Shown here piece by piece: positions 30,356 to 37,576 of a stretch of 64,000 bases of DNA (its first letter is position 1; each line of letters begins with the position of its first letter). A program made the translations under genes and the position numbers. The notes below the pieces were generated by a model, which was given only the letters and a program-made list of their open reading frames with translations, had not been told where the DNA came from and made no database searches. The stretch comes from Acidimicrobiales bacterium (GTDB lineage Bacteria > Actinomycetota > Acidimicrobiia > Acidimicrobiales > Iamiaceae), in contig DASQKY010000042.1 in NCBI GenBank assembly GCA_035630295.1, positions 62,001 to 126,000 of the forward strand, written 5' to 3'.

Positions 30356-30384
30356 ATCAGAAGGTTGGGGGTTCGAGTCCCTCC
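30356..30384 (+). repeat. attR core (29 bp)
   Basis: Identical to the tRNA-Arg segment 18454-18482. The sequence after it (TCACCGACGCG) is not the tRNA acceptor strand expected at a clean attR, so the chromosomal side has been altered. Confidence 0.88.
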
Positions 30385-30660
30385 TCACCGACGCGAACCT
30401 GCGCCGCCTGCTGGAGATCGGCGGGCGGGGCAGCACCCGGCCCGCCACTACGCCTTCCTGCCCCGTCTGGACGACGCCGCCCTGGTCGACGGCGACGAGC
30501 GGACCCGGTCCGTGCCCGCGCCGCCCGGGAGCGCTTCCTCGGGATCCACCACGCCCTCCAGGTGCCGACGTTGGCCGAGCTCGGCGTCAACGTGATCTGG
30601 TTCGACGCTTTCGACGCCATGCCGCCGCCCTCCTCGACCTGCCCGGTCGCTGACGGCCTG
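30385..30660 (+). pseudogene. Degraded coding remnant next to attR
   Basis: Protein-like stretches appear in successive frames: ANLRRLLEIGGR, then HYAFLPRLDDAALVDGDERTR, then RERFLGIHHALQVPTLAELG with VNVIWFDAFDA. At least two frameshifts separate them. Codon bias is host-like. The parent family is not recognised. Confidence 0.45.
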
Positions 30661-30689
30661 GTTGACCGGCGCCCTCCGGTGTGGAACAG

Positions 30690-30705
30690 TTAGGCATATG
30701 CCTAA
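30690..30705. promoter_or_regulatory. 16-bp palindrome over the arsR-like start codon
   Basis: TTAGGCATATGCCTAA is a perfect palindrome whose centre lies at the ATG (30698). It is a strong candidate for autorepression, since ArsR-family proteins bind such sites. Confidence 0.65.
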
Positions 30706-30979
30706 GCGATCGAGAGGGCAGCTCGACCTGGTGTTCCAGGCGCTGGCCGACCCCACCCGGCGGGCCGTCGTCGAGCGGCTGGGGCGCGGCCCCGCCACCA
30801 CCAGCGAGCTGGCCCGCCCCTTCGCCATGGCCCTCCCGTCGTTCACCCAGCACCTCGACGTCCTCGAGCGCAGCGGTGTCGTCCGCTCGCACAAGCGGGG
30901 CCGGGTGCGGACCTGGCACCTGGTCGAGACGCCCCTGCAGGCCGCGCAGGGCTGGATGGCCGTGCAGCACGACCAGTGA
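30698..30979 (+). CDS. ArsR family (SRPBCC-associated) transcriptional regulator
   Basis: 93 residues. Winged [71 protein letters not shown]. No metal-binding Cys, as usual for the subgroup paired with AHSA1/SRPBCC genes. ATG 30698 is inside the palindrome. The SRPBCC gene follows after 46 nt, the standard two-gene operon. Confidence 0.88.
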   Translation: MPKRSRGQLDLVFQALADPTRRAVVERLGRGPATTSELARPFAMALPSFTQHLDVLERSGVVRSHKRGRVRTWHLVETPLQAAQGWMAVQHDQ

Positions 30980-31025
30980 CCCGACGGCTCGACCAGCTCG
31001 ACACCTTCCTGAAGGAGCGACCGCA

Positions 31026-31515
31026 GTGACCCTCCCGACCGGCTTCACGCCGAACCCCGACCTCGACCTGGTGCTCGCACGGGAGGTGGACGTGCCGCCC
31101 GAGAAGGTGTGGGCGGCGTGGACGCAGCCCGACCTGCTCACCCGCTGGTTCGCCCCCGCCCCGTACACCACGTCGGCCTGCGAGATCGACCTGCGGCCGG
31201 GCGGGATCTTCCGCACGGTCATGCGCTCGCCCGAGGGCGAGGAGTCCGACGGGGCCGGCTGCTTCCTGGAGGTGGTCGAGAACGAGCGCCTGACGTGGAC
31301 CTCGGCCCTGGGCCCGGGCTTCCGCCCCGAGGCGGCCGAGGACCTCGCCTTTCACCGCCATCATCTCCCTGGAGCCCACCCCGTCGGGCACCCGCTACAC
31401 CGTGGTGGCCCTGCACAGCGAGGCGGCGGTCTGCGCCCGCCACGCCGAGATGGGCTTCCACGAGGGCTGGGGCACGGTGCTCGACCAGCTCGTCGCCCTG
31501 GTGAAGGAGGGCTGA
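31026..31515 (+). pseudogene. SRPBCC/AHSA1-domain protein, frameshifted
   Basis: START-like ligand-binding protein. The first frame gives [32 protein letters not shown] and [18 protein letters not shown], typical of AHSA1 proteins, then breaks at 31350-31352. Dropping one T from the TTT there restores [25 protein letters not shown] and [18 protein letters not shown] up to the stop at 31513. A single insertion separates the halves. Either a recent mutation or a homopolymer base-calling error. Confidence 0.82.
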
Positions 31516-31530
31516 GCCCGGGCCTCCAGG

Positions 31531-31560
31531 GTGCTGAAGCGCACCGCCTTGGCCCGACCG
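31531..31560 (-). pseudogene. 30-bp relic of a YozG-like HTH gene
   Basis: 28 of 30 bases match 33186-33215, inside the XRE gene at 33101-33325 (the part encoding [10 protein letters not shown]). Nothing else of the gene is visible around it, so this is either a decayed second copy or a small ectopic duplication. Confidence 0.5.
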
Positions 31561-31632
31561 ACGCATCCGGACCAGACACCAGGGCGTCGTGGAATGACGG
31601 CGCGGCCGCCCCGGCCGAGATGGGGGCCGGCC

Positions 31633-32418
31633 TCAGCGTCGGGGAGACGGCGGTTCGGGGTTGATGACCGGGGGGCCGTCCTGGCCTACGTCGCCCCGGG
31701 CCGCGTCGTCCCGCCCCGCTGCCGGGGCGTCGCTGTCGACCGCGGTGGCGCGAACCCGCTCGGTTCCGGCGTCGTGCCGGAGGACGGCATCGTCGAAGCG
31801 GCCGTCGCGCTCACGGTCGAGCCGGTCGGCCTCGGCCCGGGCCTCGGCCGCCGGCCCGATCTCGGGATCGGCGAACCGCCGGGCCAGCTTGGTGTGCCAC
31901 CGCTCGCCCAGCACGCCGCCGAGCAGGCCGCCGACCACCAGGCCCAGCAACGAGAGCAGGGCGCCGGCCACGGCCACGTCCTCGATCTGGTCGGTCGTGG
32001 TGGGCACGCCGATGCTGCGCAGGTTGTCCTCGATGGCGCTGCTGTCGCCCAAGCTCACCACCGCGCCGACGACCGCCCCGATGATGAGGCTGAGCACGAC
32101 CACCGCCGCGCCGTGGAGGAGGCCGGCGCGGCGGGCCATCCGGCCGGCCACGTAGCCCCCGAAGAGGTAGGCGACGAACAGCGCGACGGCCGATGCCAGG
32201 CTGGCTCCGGCCCCGCTGCTGGTCCAGTCGTCGGTCCGGAACTCGGTGTCGACGTCGGCGGCGGCCAGGAGGGCGCCGACCACGGCGGCCACCACGGCGA
32301 ACGTGCCGTAGGCGGTGACCACCCCGGCGATGATGCTGACCAGGGAGACCTGGCCCACTCCGGCTTCCCGGGCGACCTCCCGATGCTCCTTGGACGGACG
32401 GGGTGCGTGGCGTTCCAT
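31633..32418 (-). CDS. Membrane protein with four helices and acidic/disordered tail
   Basis: 261 residues from ATG 32418, which has GGAGGT 6 nt upstream. Helices at about 22-50 ([29 protein letters not shown]), 75-97 ([17 protein letters not shown]), 103-125 ([21 protein letters not shown]) and 150-172 ([21 protein letters not shown]). The C-terminal ~85 residues are charged and likely disordered. No family assigned. Longer upstream readings are frame shadows. Confidence 0.7.
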   Translation of the reverse strand: MERHAPRPSKEHREVAREAGVGQVSLVSIIAGVVTAYGTFAVVAAVVGALLAAADVDTEFRTDDWTSSGAGASLASAVALFVAYLFGGYVAGRMARRAGLLHGAAVVVLSLIIGAVVGAVVSLGDSSAIEDNLRSIGVPTTTDQIEDVAVAGALLSLLGLVVGGLLGGVLGERWHTKLARRFADPEIGPAAEARAEADRLDRERDGRFDDAVLRHDAGTERVRATAVDSDAPAAGRDDAARGDVGQDGPPVINPEPPSPRR

Positions 32419-32519
32419 GGTCGACCTCCAGGGTCGGGGGCCTCGACGAGGCCCGGGATCCTCCGCTGCCCACGCCCGGGCCCCTGACACACCCGCCGAT
32501 GGTCGAGTCGTCGCCGGCG

Positions 32520-32975
32520 CTACCGCCGGACGAGGGCGACCAGCACGACGGCCCAGGCCAGGACGAGCGCCCAGGGCACGAGGTTCCAGATGTAGAGGTG
32601 CGGCAGGTACCTCTCCCAGCCCGGCAAGCCCCGGAAGTGGGCGCTGTCCACGGCCCGAACCGGCGGGAGCGGCGGCTGCCCGTCGATCACATCGGCCGCC
32701 GACAGCTCGTCGAGGTGCCTGATCGCCTCGTCGCTCACCCGCATGGTGGCGACGGCGCTGATCCCCACCACGACCCCGAGGCCGGCCAGGCCGGCGAGGA
32801 GCCCCCCGGTCTCGGGGTGCTGCCAGGCCAACCCCACGCTGGCGAACATGAACCCGTTCAGGGTCAGGAGCCAGCCGAGTCGGTGGTCGCGCAGCTGGTC
32901 CTCGTGCTGGACCATCGACCGGATGATGCGGTTCCGTTCCTCCGCGTTCATCGCTCTCCGTTCCTCCGCGTCCAT
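32520..32975 (-). CDS. Small three-helix membrane protein with duplicated N-terminal octapeptide
   Basis: 151 residues. Starts MDAEERRAMNAEERNR, where a 24-bp unit is repeated in tandem (32934-32957 and 32958-32981, one mismatch), duplicating the ATG itself. Then a basic helix, two hydrophobic helices (LGWLLTLNGFMFASVGLAW; LLAGLAGLGVVVGISAVA) and a C-terminal one (LVPWALVLAWAVVLVALV). The layout (short helix, paired TM, long loop) resembles RipA/SLATT-like small membrane proteins, but this is not certain. GGGGAGG precedes the upstream ATG. Confidence 0.65.
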   Translation of the reverse strand: MDAEERRAMNAEERNRIIRSMVQHEDQLRDHRLGWLLTLNGFMFASVGLAWQHPETGGLLAGLAGLGVVVGISAVATMRVSDEAIRHLDELSAADVIDGQPPLPPVRAVDSAHFRGLPGWERYLPHLYIWNLVPWALVLAWAVVLVALVRR

Positions 32976-33100
32976 CGCTCTCGTCCTCCCCGCCTCGTCG
33001 GCCGGGCTCAGTGTCGCGCGGGCTCGTGGTCACCCGGCCGATGCACGTGGTCCGCCGACCCCCTCCTGGAGGGCGACGCCTCCGCTCGGGTCGGACCCCG

Positions 33101-33325
33101 TCAGGAGCCCTCCGGTCGATCTGGCGCCTCCCACCGCAACAGGTCGCCGGGCTGGCACTCGAGGACCTCGCACAGCGCAGCGAGCGTGGTGAAGCGCACC
33201 GCCTTGGCGCGACCGTTCTTGAGCACGGCCAGGTTGGCGGGCGTGATCCCCACCCGCTGGGCCAGCTCGCCGACGGACATCTTGCGCTTGGCCAGCATCA
33301 CGTCGACGTCGACCACGATCGGCAT
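33101..33325 (-). CDS. XRE-type HTH regulator (YozG-like)
   Basis: 74 residues. [62 protein letters not shown] is the HTH_26/YozG form found beside DUF2975 genes. Its ATG shares one base with the stop of the DUF2975 gene (TGATG), so coupled. Probably represses the promoter at 33852-33880. Confidence 0.9.
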   Translation of the reverse strand: MPIVVDVDVMLAKRKMSVGELAQRVGITPANLAVLKNGRAKAVRFTTLAALCEVLECQPGDLLRWEAPDRPEGS

Positions 33326-33822
33326 CAGATGACCTCGTCCAGCTCGGCCCGCAGCTCGTGGGCCTCGGCCTCACGGGAGATGGCCTGGGCCAGCAGCGTC
33401 CGCATCACCAGCACGATGAGCCCGATCCCGACGGCTCCCACGGTCCCTCCGCAGACGAGGAGGACCACACCAGGGGCGATGGCTTCGCCCGGGGCGAGGA
33501 TGACGGCGAGGGCGAAGGTGAGGACCGCGGCCGCGGCGGCGGCGCCGATCACGACGTCGACGTAGCGGAAGGCGTCGGGCGAGAAGAGCGTCCCCCGGCG
33601 CACCATCGTCACCAGCCGCCACACGCAGAGCAGGGTCACCTGGGCCGTGAGGATGACCAGGATCATGACCACGGCGAACGGGATCTGCAGGTGCGCCAGG
33701 TCCGAGTCAGCCTCCTCCAGGTCGATGGCCATCAGCGGCACCATCGCCACCTGCACGAACAGCGAGCCGGCCAGCATCATCGCCATCACGGCGCGCAGCG
33801 CCAGGACCATCAGGCGTCCCAC
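33325..33822 (-). CDS. DUF2975 membrane protein
   Basis: 165 residues from GTG 33822 with AAGGAG just upstream. Four helices: LMVLALRAVMAMMLAGSLFVQVAMV, IPFAVVMILVILTAQVTLLCVWRLV, DVVIGAAAAAAVLTFALAVIL and VVLLVCGGTVGAVGIGLIVLVMRTLL, with the conserved LFSPDAFRYVD loop of DUF2975. It always pairs with a YozG-like HTH; function unknown. Confidence 0.88.
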   Translation of the reverse strand: MGRLMVLALRAVMAMMLAGSLFVQVAMVPLMAIDLEEADSDLAHLQIPFAVVMILVILTAQVTLLCVWRLVTMVRRGTLFSPDAFRYVDVVIGAAAAAAVLTFALAVILAPGEAIAPGVVLLVCGGTVGAVGIGLIVLVMRTLLAQAISREAEAHELRAELDEVI

Positions 33823-33851
33823 GGCATCTCCTTCGATCGAGTCACGGCAGG

Positions 33852-33880
33852 AATCTATCGAATAACGATAAGTAACGCAA
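33852..33880 (-). promoter_or_regulatory. Promoter with operator for the DUF2975-HTH operon
   Basis: Reading leftwards: -35 TTGCGT (33880-33875), 17-bp spacer, -10 TAGATT (33857-33852). The spacer contains an inverted repeat TATCG-N5-CGATA (33856-33870). It is the most AT-rich spot in the neighbourhood, 30 bp before the GTG. Placement fits repression by the operon's own XRE protein. Confidence 0.6.
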
Positions 33881-33969
33881 GAAGCGACCCCTCCCCGGGG
33901 GCGACCGAGGGATCCGACCTCGCCCCAGAAGGTGTCGCCGTCCCGTCGGGGTGCGACGCTCGGAGGCGC

Positions 33970-34470
33970 ATGTTCACCGTCCACGCCACCAAGAAGCTGC
34001 TGGAACGGGTGGGGGCGGCGGTGGAGGACCCCGTCGACCAGCCGACGAACGTGCTGGGCAACTGGTACGCCACCTCTCTGCCGTGGAAGCCGCAGGTCGC
34101 CCTGTTCGTCAACGAGGCCACGCTGCTGCCCGTCCTGCTACCCCTGGCGCCGGCCCGGACCGTGGCCGACCGGCTCCCCGACGCCCTGGGCCGGGTGCTC
34201 GACGCCCTCGGCACCGATGCCCGGTTCGTGGCCACCGAGGTGGCGGCCACCACCGGGCCCCGCTACGCCCGCACCGCCAGCCGCAGCGTCATCGGCATCA
34301 TGAACGAGTTCACCCACTTCGCCGCCCACCGCCGGAGCCGCCTCGGCGTCCATGACCACGTCGAGCTGGCCGTCTACCTGGCCGGCATCCCGTGCACCCC
34401 GCTCTACGCGCGGCACACCTCGCCGGACCGGGAGCTGGCCGCCCTGGTGGCCACCCACCTCGGCCCCTGA
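33970..34470 (+). CDS. DUF6933-like protein
   Basis: 166 residues from ATG 33970. FTVHATKKLLERVG at the start, NVLGNWYATSLPWKPQVALFVNEATLLPVLLPLAPART and a C-terminal helical half (SVIGIMNEFTHFAAHRR) match the DUF6933 pattern. No catalytic motif; the function is unknown. It shares a divergent gap with the DUF2975 operon. Confidence 0.7.
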   Translation: MFTVHATKKLLERVGAAVEDPVDQPTNVLGNWYATSLPWKPQVALFVNEATLLPVLLPLAPARTVADRLPDALGRVLDALGTDARFVATEVAATTGPRYARTASRSVIGIMNEFTHFAAHRRSRLGVHDHVELAVYLAGIPCTPLYARHTSPDRELAALVATHLGP

Positions 34471-34665
34471 GCGACGGTCCCGCCGGCGACGCGTCGCCGG
34501 CGATGCCCGCCGGCACGCCCGCTGGCGGATCTCGTCGATCGGCCCGTCGAACGGCGCCGACTGGCCCCGCCGAGGGGCGCCCGCCGCCGGTCCCGCCGCC
34601 GCCGCTCGTCGGCCAGCCCCGGCGCCTGTCGCTTGGCCCCGTCAGCCGCGCTCGCCGCCGGCCCG

Positions 34666-36006
34666 TCAGCCGGCGCCGGTGGAGGGGAGCGACACGGTGA
34701 AGGCGGCACCCCGGCCGGCGGGGCCGGTGCCGACCTCCACGGTGCCGCCGTGGCGCTCGACGATGCGGGCCACGATGGCCAGGCCCAGCCCGGCCCCGGC
34801 CCGGTCCCGGGCCCGGGCGTCGTCCAGGCGGGTGAAGCGCTCGAACACCGCGGCCCGCTCGGTCTCGGGGATGCCGGGCCCGTCGTCGGCCACCACCAGC
34901 TCCACCCGGCCGTCGCCCTCCCGTACGGTGAAGCGCACCTCGGAGCCGGCGTGGCGGGCGGCGTTGGAGGCCAGGTTCTCGACCATCCGGCCCAGCGCCT
35001 CCTCGCTGCCCAGCACCTGCCCCCCCGACACGGTGGAGGTGTCGACGGCCAGGGCGCTGGTCCGGCGCAGGACATCGGCGTGCTGGAGCACCAGCTCGTC
35101 CAGGTCGACGGGCCGGCTGGGCGGGGTGTCGGGCAGGTCGTGGCGGGCCAGCTCCAGCAACTGGTCCACCAGGGCCTGGAGCCGGGCCAGGGCGTCGAGG
35201 GCCATGGCGTCGTGGCGGCGGGCCTCGTCGGGGTCCGACGGCCGGGACTGGATGAGGGCCTGCGCCGCGGCCAGCGGGCTGCGCAGCTCGTGGCTGGCGT
35301 CGGCCACCAGTCGGCGCTCGCGCTCGGCGGCCTGCTCCAGGCGGGCCAGCATGGCGTTCATGGTGGAGGCCAGGCGGTCCACCTCGTCGTCGGTGCCCGA
35401 GGTGACCACCCTCTGGGACAGGTCCCGCTCCGTGATCTCGCTCACCGTGGAGCGGATCTGCTCCACCGGGCGCAGCGACCGGCCCACCACCAGCCAGATC
35501 AGCCCGCCCAGCACCAGGGTGAGGAGCGGCACCACCACCGCCAGGGTGGCCCGCAGCGAGTCGGTCGACCGTTGCACCGGGTCGGTGGAGCGGGCCACCA
35601 CGATCCACGGGGCCGCGTCGCCCACCAGGGGCGTCACCCACACCCGCATCTGCCCCAGGGTGGGGTCGTCGATGGTGAGGGCGGTGGTCGGGTCGTCCTC
35701 CCACGGGAACGGCGCCTGCAGCAACGGCCCGTAGCCCTCGCCGTCCTCGTTGGTGCCGATCACCGCCCCCTCGTCGTCCACCACCTGGACGATGCGACCG
35801 ATGGGCCCCAGGTCGGGGATGGGCTCGCCGGAGAGGATCAGCCGCTGGGCCACCTTGGCGTCGGAGCGGAGCTGGCCGTCGATCTCGGCCACCTGGCGCT
35901 CGGCGGTGTAGCCGGCCAGCCACAGGGCCACGGCGCCCACGGTGACGGCCACGCCGATGGTGGCCACCGCGGTGATGCGCAGCCGGGCCGAGCGGCGGAG
36001 CCTCAC
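34666..36006 (-). CDS. Two-component sensor histidine kinase
   Basis: 446 residues from GTG 36006. TM1 about 8-30 (ITAVATIGVAVTVGAVALWLAGY), extracytoplasmic sensor about 31-155, TM2 (TLAVVVPLLTLVLGGLIWLVV), HAMP (RPVEQIRSTVSEITERDLSQRV), HisKA box DASHELRSPLAAAQA with the phospho-His, then HATPase: ENLASNAARHAG (N), VADDGPGIPE (G1), GAGLGLAIVARI (G2). The response regulator's stop overlaps its GTG (GTGA). Signal unknown. Confidence 0.93.
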   Translation of the reverse strand: MRLRRSARLRITAVATIGVAVTVGAVALWLAGYTAERQVAEIDGQLRSDAKVAQRLILSGEPIPDLGPIGRIVQVVDDEGAVIGTNEDGEGYGPLLQAPFPWEDDPTTALTIDDPTLGQMRVWVTPLVGDAAPWIVVARSTDPVQRSTDSLRATLAVVVPLLTLVLGGLIWLVVGRSLRPVEQIRSTVSEITERDLSQRVVTSGTDDEVDRLASTMNAMLARLEQAAERERRLVADASHELRSPLAAAQALIQSRPSDPDEARRHDAMALDALARLQALVDQLLELARHDLPDTPPSRPVDLDELVLQHADVLRRTSALAVDTSTVSGGQVLGSEEALGRMVENLASNAARHAGSEVRFTVREGDGRVELVVADDGPGIPETERAAVFERFTRLDDARARDRAGAGLGLAIVARIVERHGGTVEVGTGPAGRGAAFTVSLPSTGAG

Positions 36007-36701
36007 CGGGCCCTCCGGGGGGCGGGATCCGGGGCGGCCCGGAGGCGGTAGCCGACGTTGCGGATGGTCTCGATGGTCTCGCACCCGAAGGGGATGTCGA
36101 CCTTGCGGCGGAGGTGCCGGACGTAGACCTCGACGATGTTCGGGTCGCCGGCGAAGTCCTCGCCCCACACGTTGTCGAGCAGCCGGGCCTTGGACACGGC
36201 CTGGCCGCTGTGGGTCATGAGCTGGACCAACACGTCGCGCTCCCGGGCGGTGAGGGCGATCTCCACCTCGCCCCGCCAGCACCGGTGGCGGATCGGGTCG
36301 AGGCGCAGGTCGCCCACGGTGAAGGGCACGGACCCGGCGAACCGGGGCCGGCGCATCAGGGCCCGGATGCGGGCCACCAGCACCACCATGTGGAACGGCT
36401 TGGTCAGGTAGTCGTCGGCCCCCAGCTCCAGCCCCTCGGCCTCGTCGTGCTCGCCGTCCTTGGCCGTGAGCATGAGGACCGGCGTCCAGTCACCCGCCTC
36501 CCGCAGGGCGGCGCACACCCGGTAGCCGTTCAGGGACGGCAGCAGGATGTCGAGCACGATCACGTCGTAGGAACCGGACCGGGCCGCGGCCAGGCCGTCG
36601 GCTCCGTCGGCCTCGTGGTCGACCGAGAAGCCCTCGGCCTCCAGGGCCTGGGTCACGCCGCGGGCCACCCCGGGCTCGTCCTCGACAACCAGGACCCTCA
36701 C
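36003..36701 (-). CDS. OmpR/PhoB-family response regulator
   Basis: 232 residues from GTG 36701 (VRVLVVEDE). Receiver about 1-115 with acidic pair Glu7-Asp8, phospho-acceptor Asp51 (VIVLDILLP) and Lys in LTKPF. The Trans_reg_C winged helix (about 130-225) has LTARERDVLVQLMTHSGQAVSKARLLDNVW and NIVEVYVRHLRRKVD. First gene of the pair with the kinase. Confidence 0.94.
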   Translation of the reverse strand: MRVLVVEDEPGVARGVTQALEAEGFSVDHEADGADGLAAARSGSYDVIVLDILLPSLNGYRVCAALREAGDWTPVLMLTAKDGEHDEAEGLELGADDYLTKPFHMVVLVARIRALMRRPRFAGSVPFTVGDLRLDPIRHRCWRGEVEIALTARERDVLVQLMTHSGQAVSKARLLDNVWGEDFAGDPNIVEVYVRHLRRKVDIPFGCETIETIRNVGYRLRAAPDPAPRRAR

Positions 36702-36939
36702 GGCCCGCTCCCGGGCCGGAGCCCCGCCGGGCGCACCGGCAGGGGGGTCGCTGGTCGCGCCATCCCCCCATCCTGGCCGCTGGCGGGGTGACCGGTGTCG
36801 CAGGACGGCCGAGGCGGGCGGGGCCCGCACGGGAGGGCCAGCGTGCGCCTAGGGTCTCGACCCGGCGCAACCCCTTCCAGTGGTCCCGACGCACGCCGCC
36901 CCTCGTGCCGGGGGCGCCCGCTCTCGGAACGGTCCGCCC

Positions 36940-37563
36940 GTGTCGACCCGCATCCTGCACTTCACCCACCAGTCCAACCTCCCGTCCATCGTCGAGCACG
37001 GGCTCCTGTCGGACACCCGGGCCCAGGGCACCGTGGCCGGCGTCGAGGTGGGCAAGCCCGAGATCAAGACCTACCGGCGGGAGACCGAGGTGCGCGTCGG
37101 CCCTGGCGGGGTGGTTTCCGACTACGTCCCCTTCTACTTCGCGCCGAGAAGCCCCATGATGTACGTCATCCACCGGGGCGCGGTCCCGGGGCTCCAGGGG
37201 GGCAGCGACATGCTGGTGTACCTGACGACCACCATCGAGGGCCTCGTCGCCGGCGGCGGCGAGCTGGTCGTCACCGACCGCAACGCGGTGCTGGCCTACG
37301 CCGACCAGACCGACGACCTGGAGCGCCTGGACGACATCGTCGACTGGGAGCTGATGCGGGCCATGTTCTGGAACGACACCCCGGAGGAGCCGGACCGCAA
37401 GGAGCGGCGCATGGCCGAGTGCCTGGTCCACGGCTCGGTCCCCTGGACGGCCATCGACGGGATCGTGACCAAGACGGCGGAGCGGTCCGCCGAGGTGTCC
37501 AGCCTCCTGGCCGACGCTCCCCACCGACCGCCCGTCGCCCCCACCGGCGACTGGTACTTCTGA
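36940..37563 (+). CDS. darT: DarT-type ssDNA thymidine ADP-ribosyltransferase toxin
   Basis: 207 residues from GTG 36940. DUF4433/DarT landmarks in order: ILHFTHQSNLPSIVEHGL (NAD-binding His/Asn), DYVPFYFAPRSPMMYVIHRG (ADP-ribosylating turn-turn substrate loop region), and RRMAECLVHGSVPW with the catalytic Glu at 160. DarT modifies thymidine in single-stranded DNA and blocks replication; it can act in phage defence. The antitoxin gene follows after 13 nt. Confidence 0.93.
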   Translation: MSTRILHFTHQSNLPSIVEHGLLSDTRAQGTVAGVEVGKPEIKTYRRETEVRVGPGGVVSDYVPFYFAPRSPMMYVIHRGAVPGLQGGSDMLVYLTTTIEGLVAGGGELVVTDRNAVLAYADQTDDLERLDDIVDWELMRAMFWNDTPEEPDRKERRMAECLVHGSVPWTAIDGIVTKTAERSAEVSSLLADAPHRPPVAPTGDWYF

Positions 37564-37576
37564 GAGGCGGACCCCC

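Larger units (their letters stand above)
18454..30384. mobile_element. Integrative (mobilizable) element in tRNA-Arg, ~11.9 kb, decayed
   Basis: Bounded by a 29-bp identical core at 18454-18482 (inside tRNA-Arg) and 30356-30384. It contains a tyrosine integrase next to the tRNA, an AlpA/Xis-like HTH gene, a MobF relaxase-helicase gene and cargo of toxin-antitoxin and TIR-type genes. GTGAGAAGC repeats flank both ends, like integrase arm sites. Integrase and relaxase are both frameshifted and the relaxase also carries an IS3 insertion, so the element is probably no longer self-mobile. Codon choice in the cargo is visibly less GC-biased than in the flanks, consistent with transfer. Confidence 0.85.
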
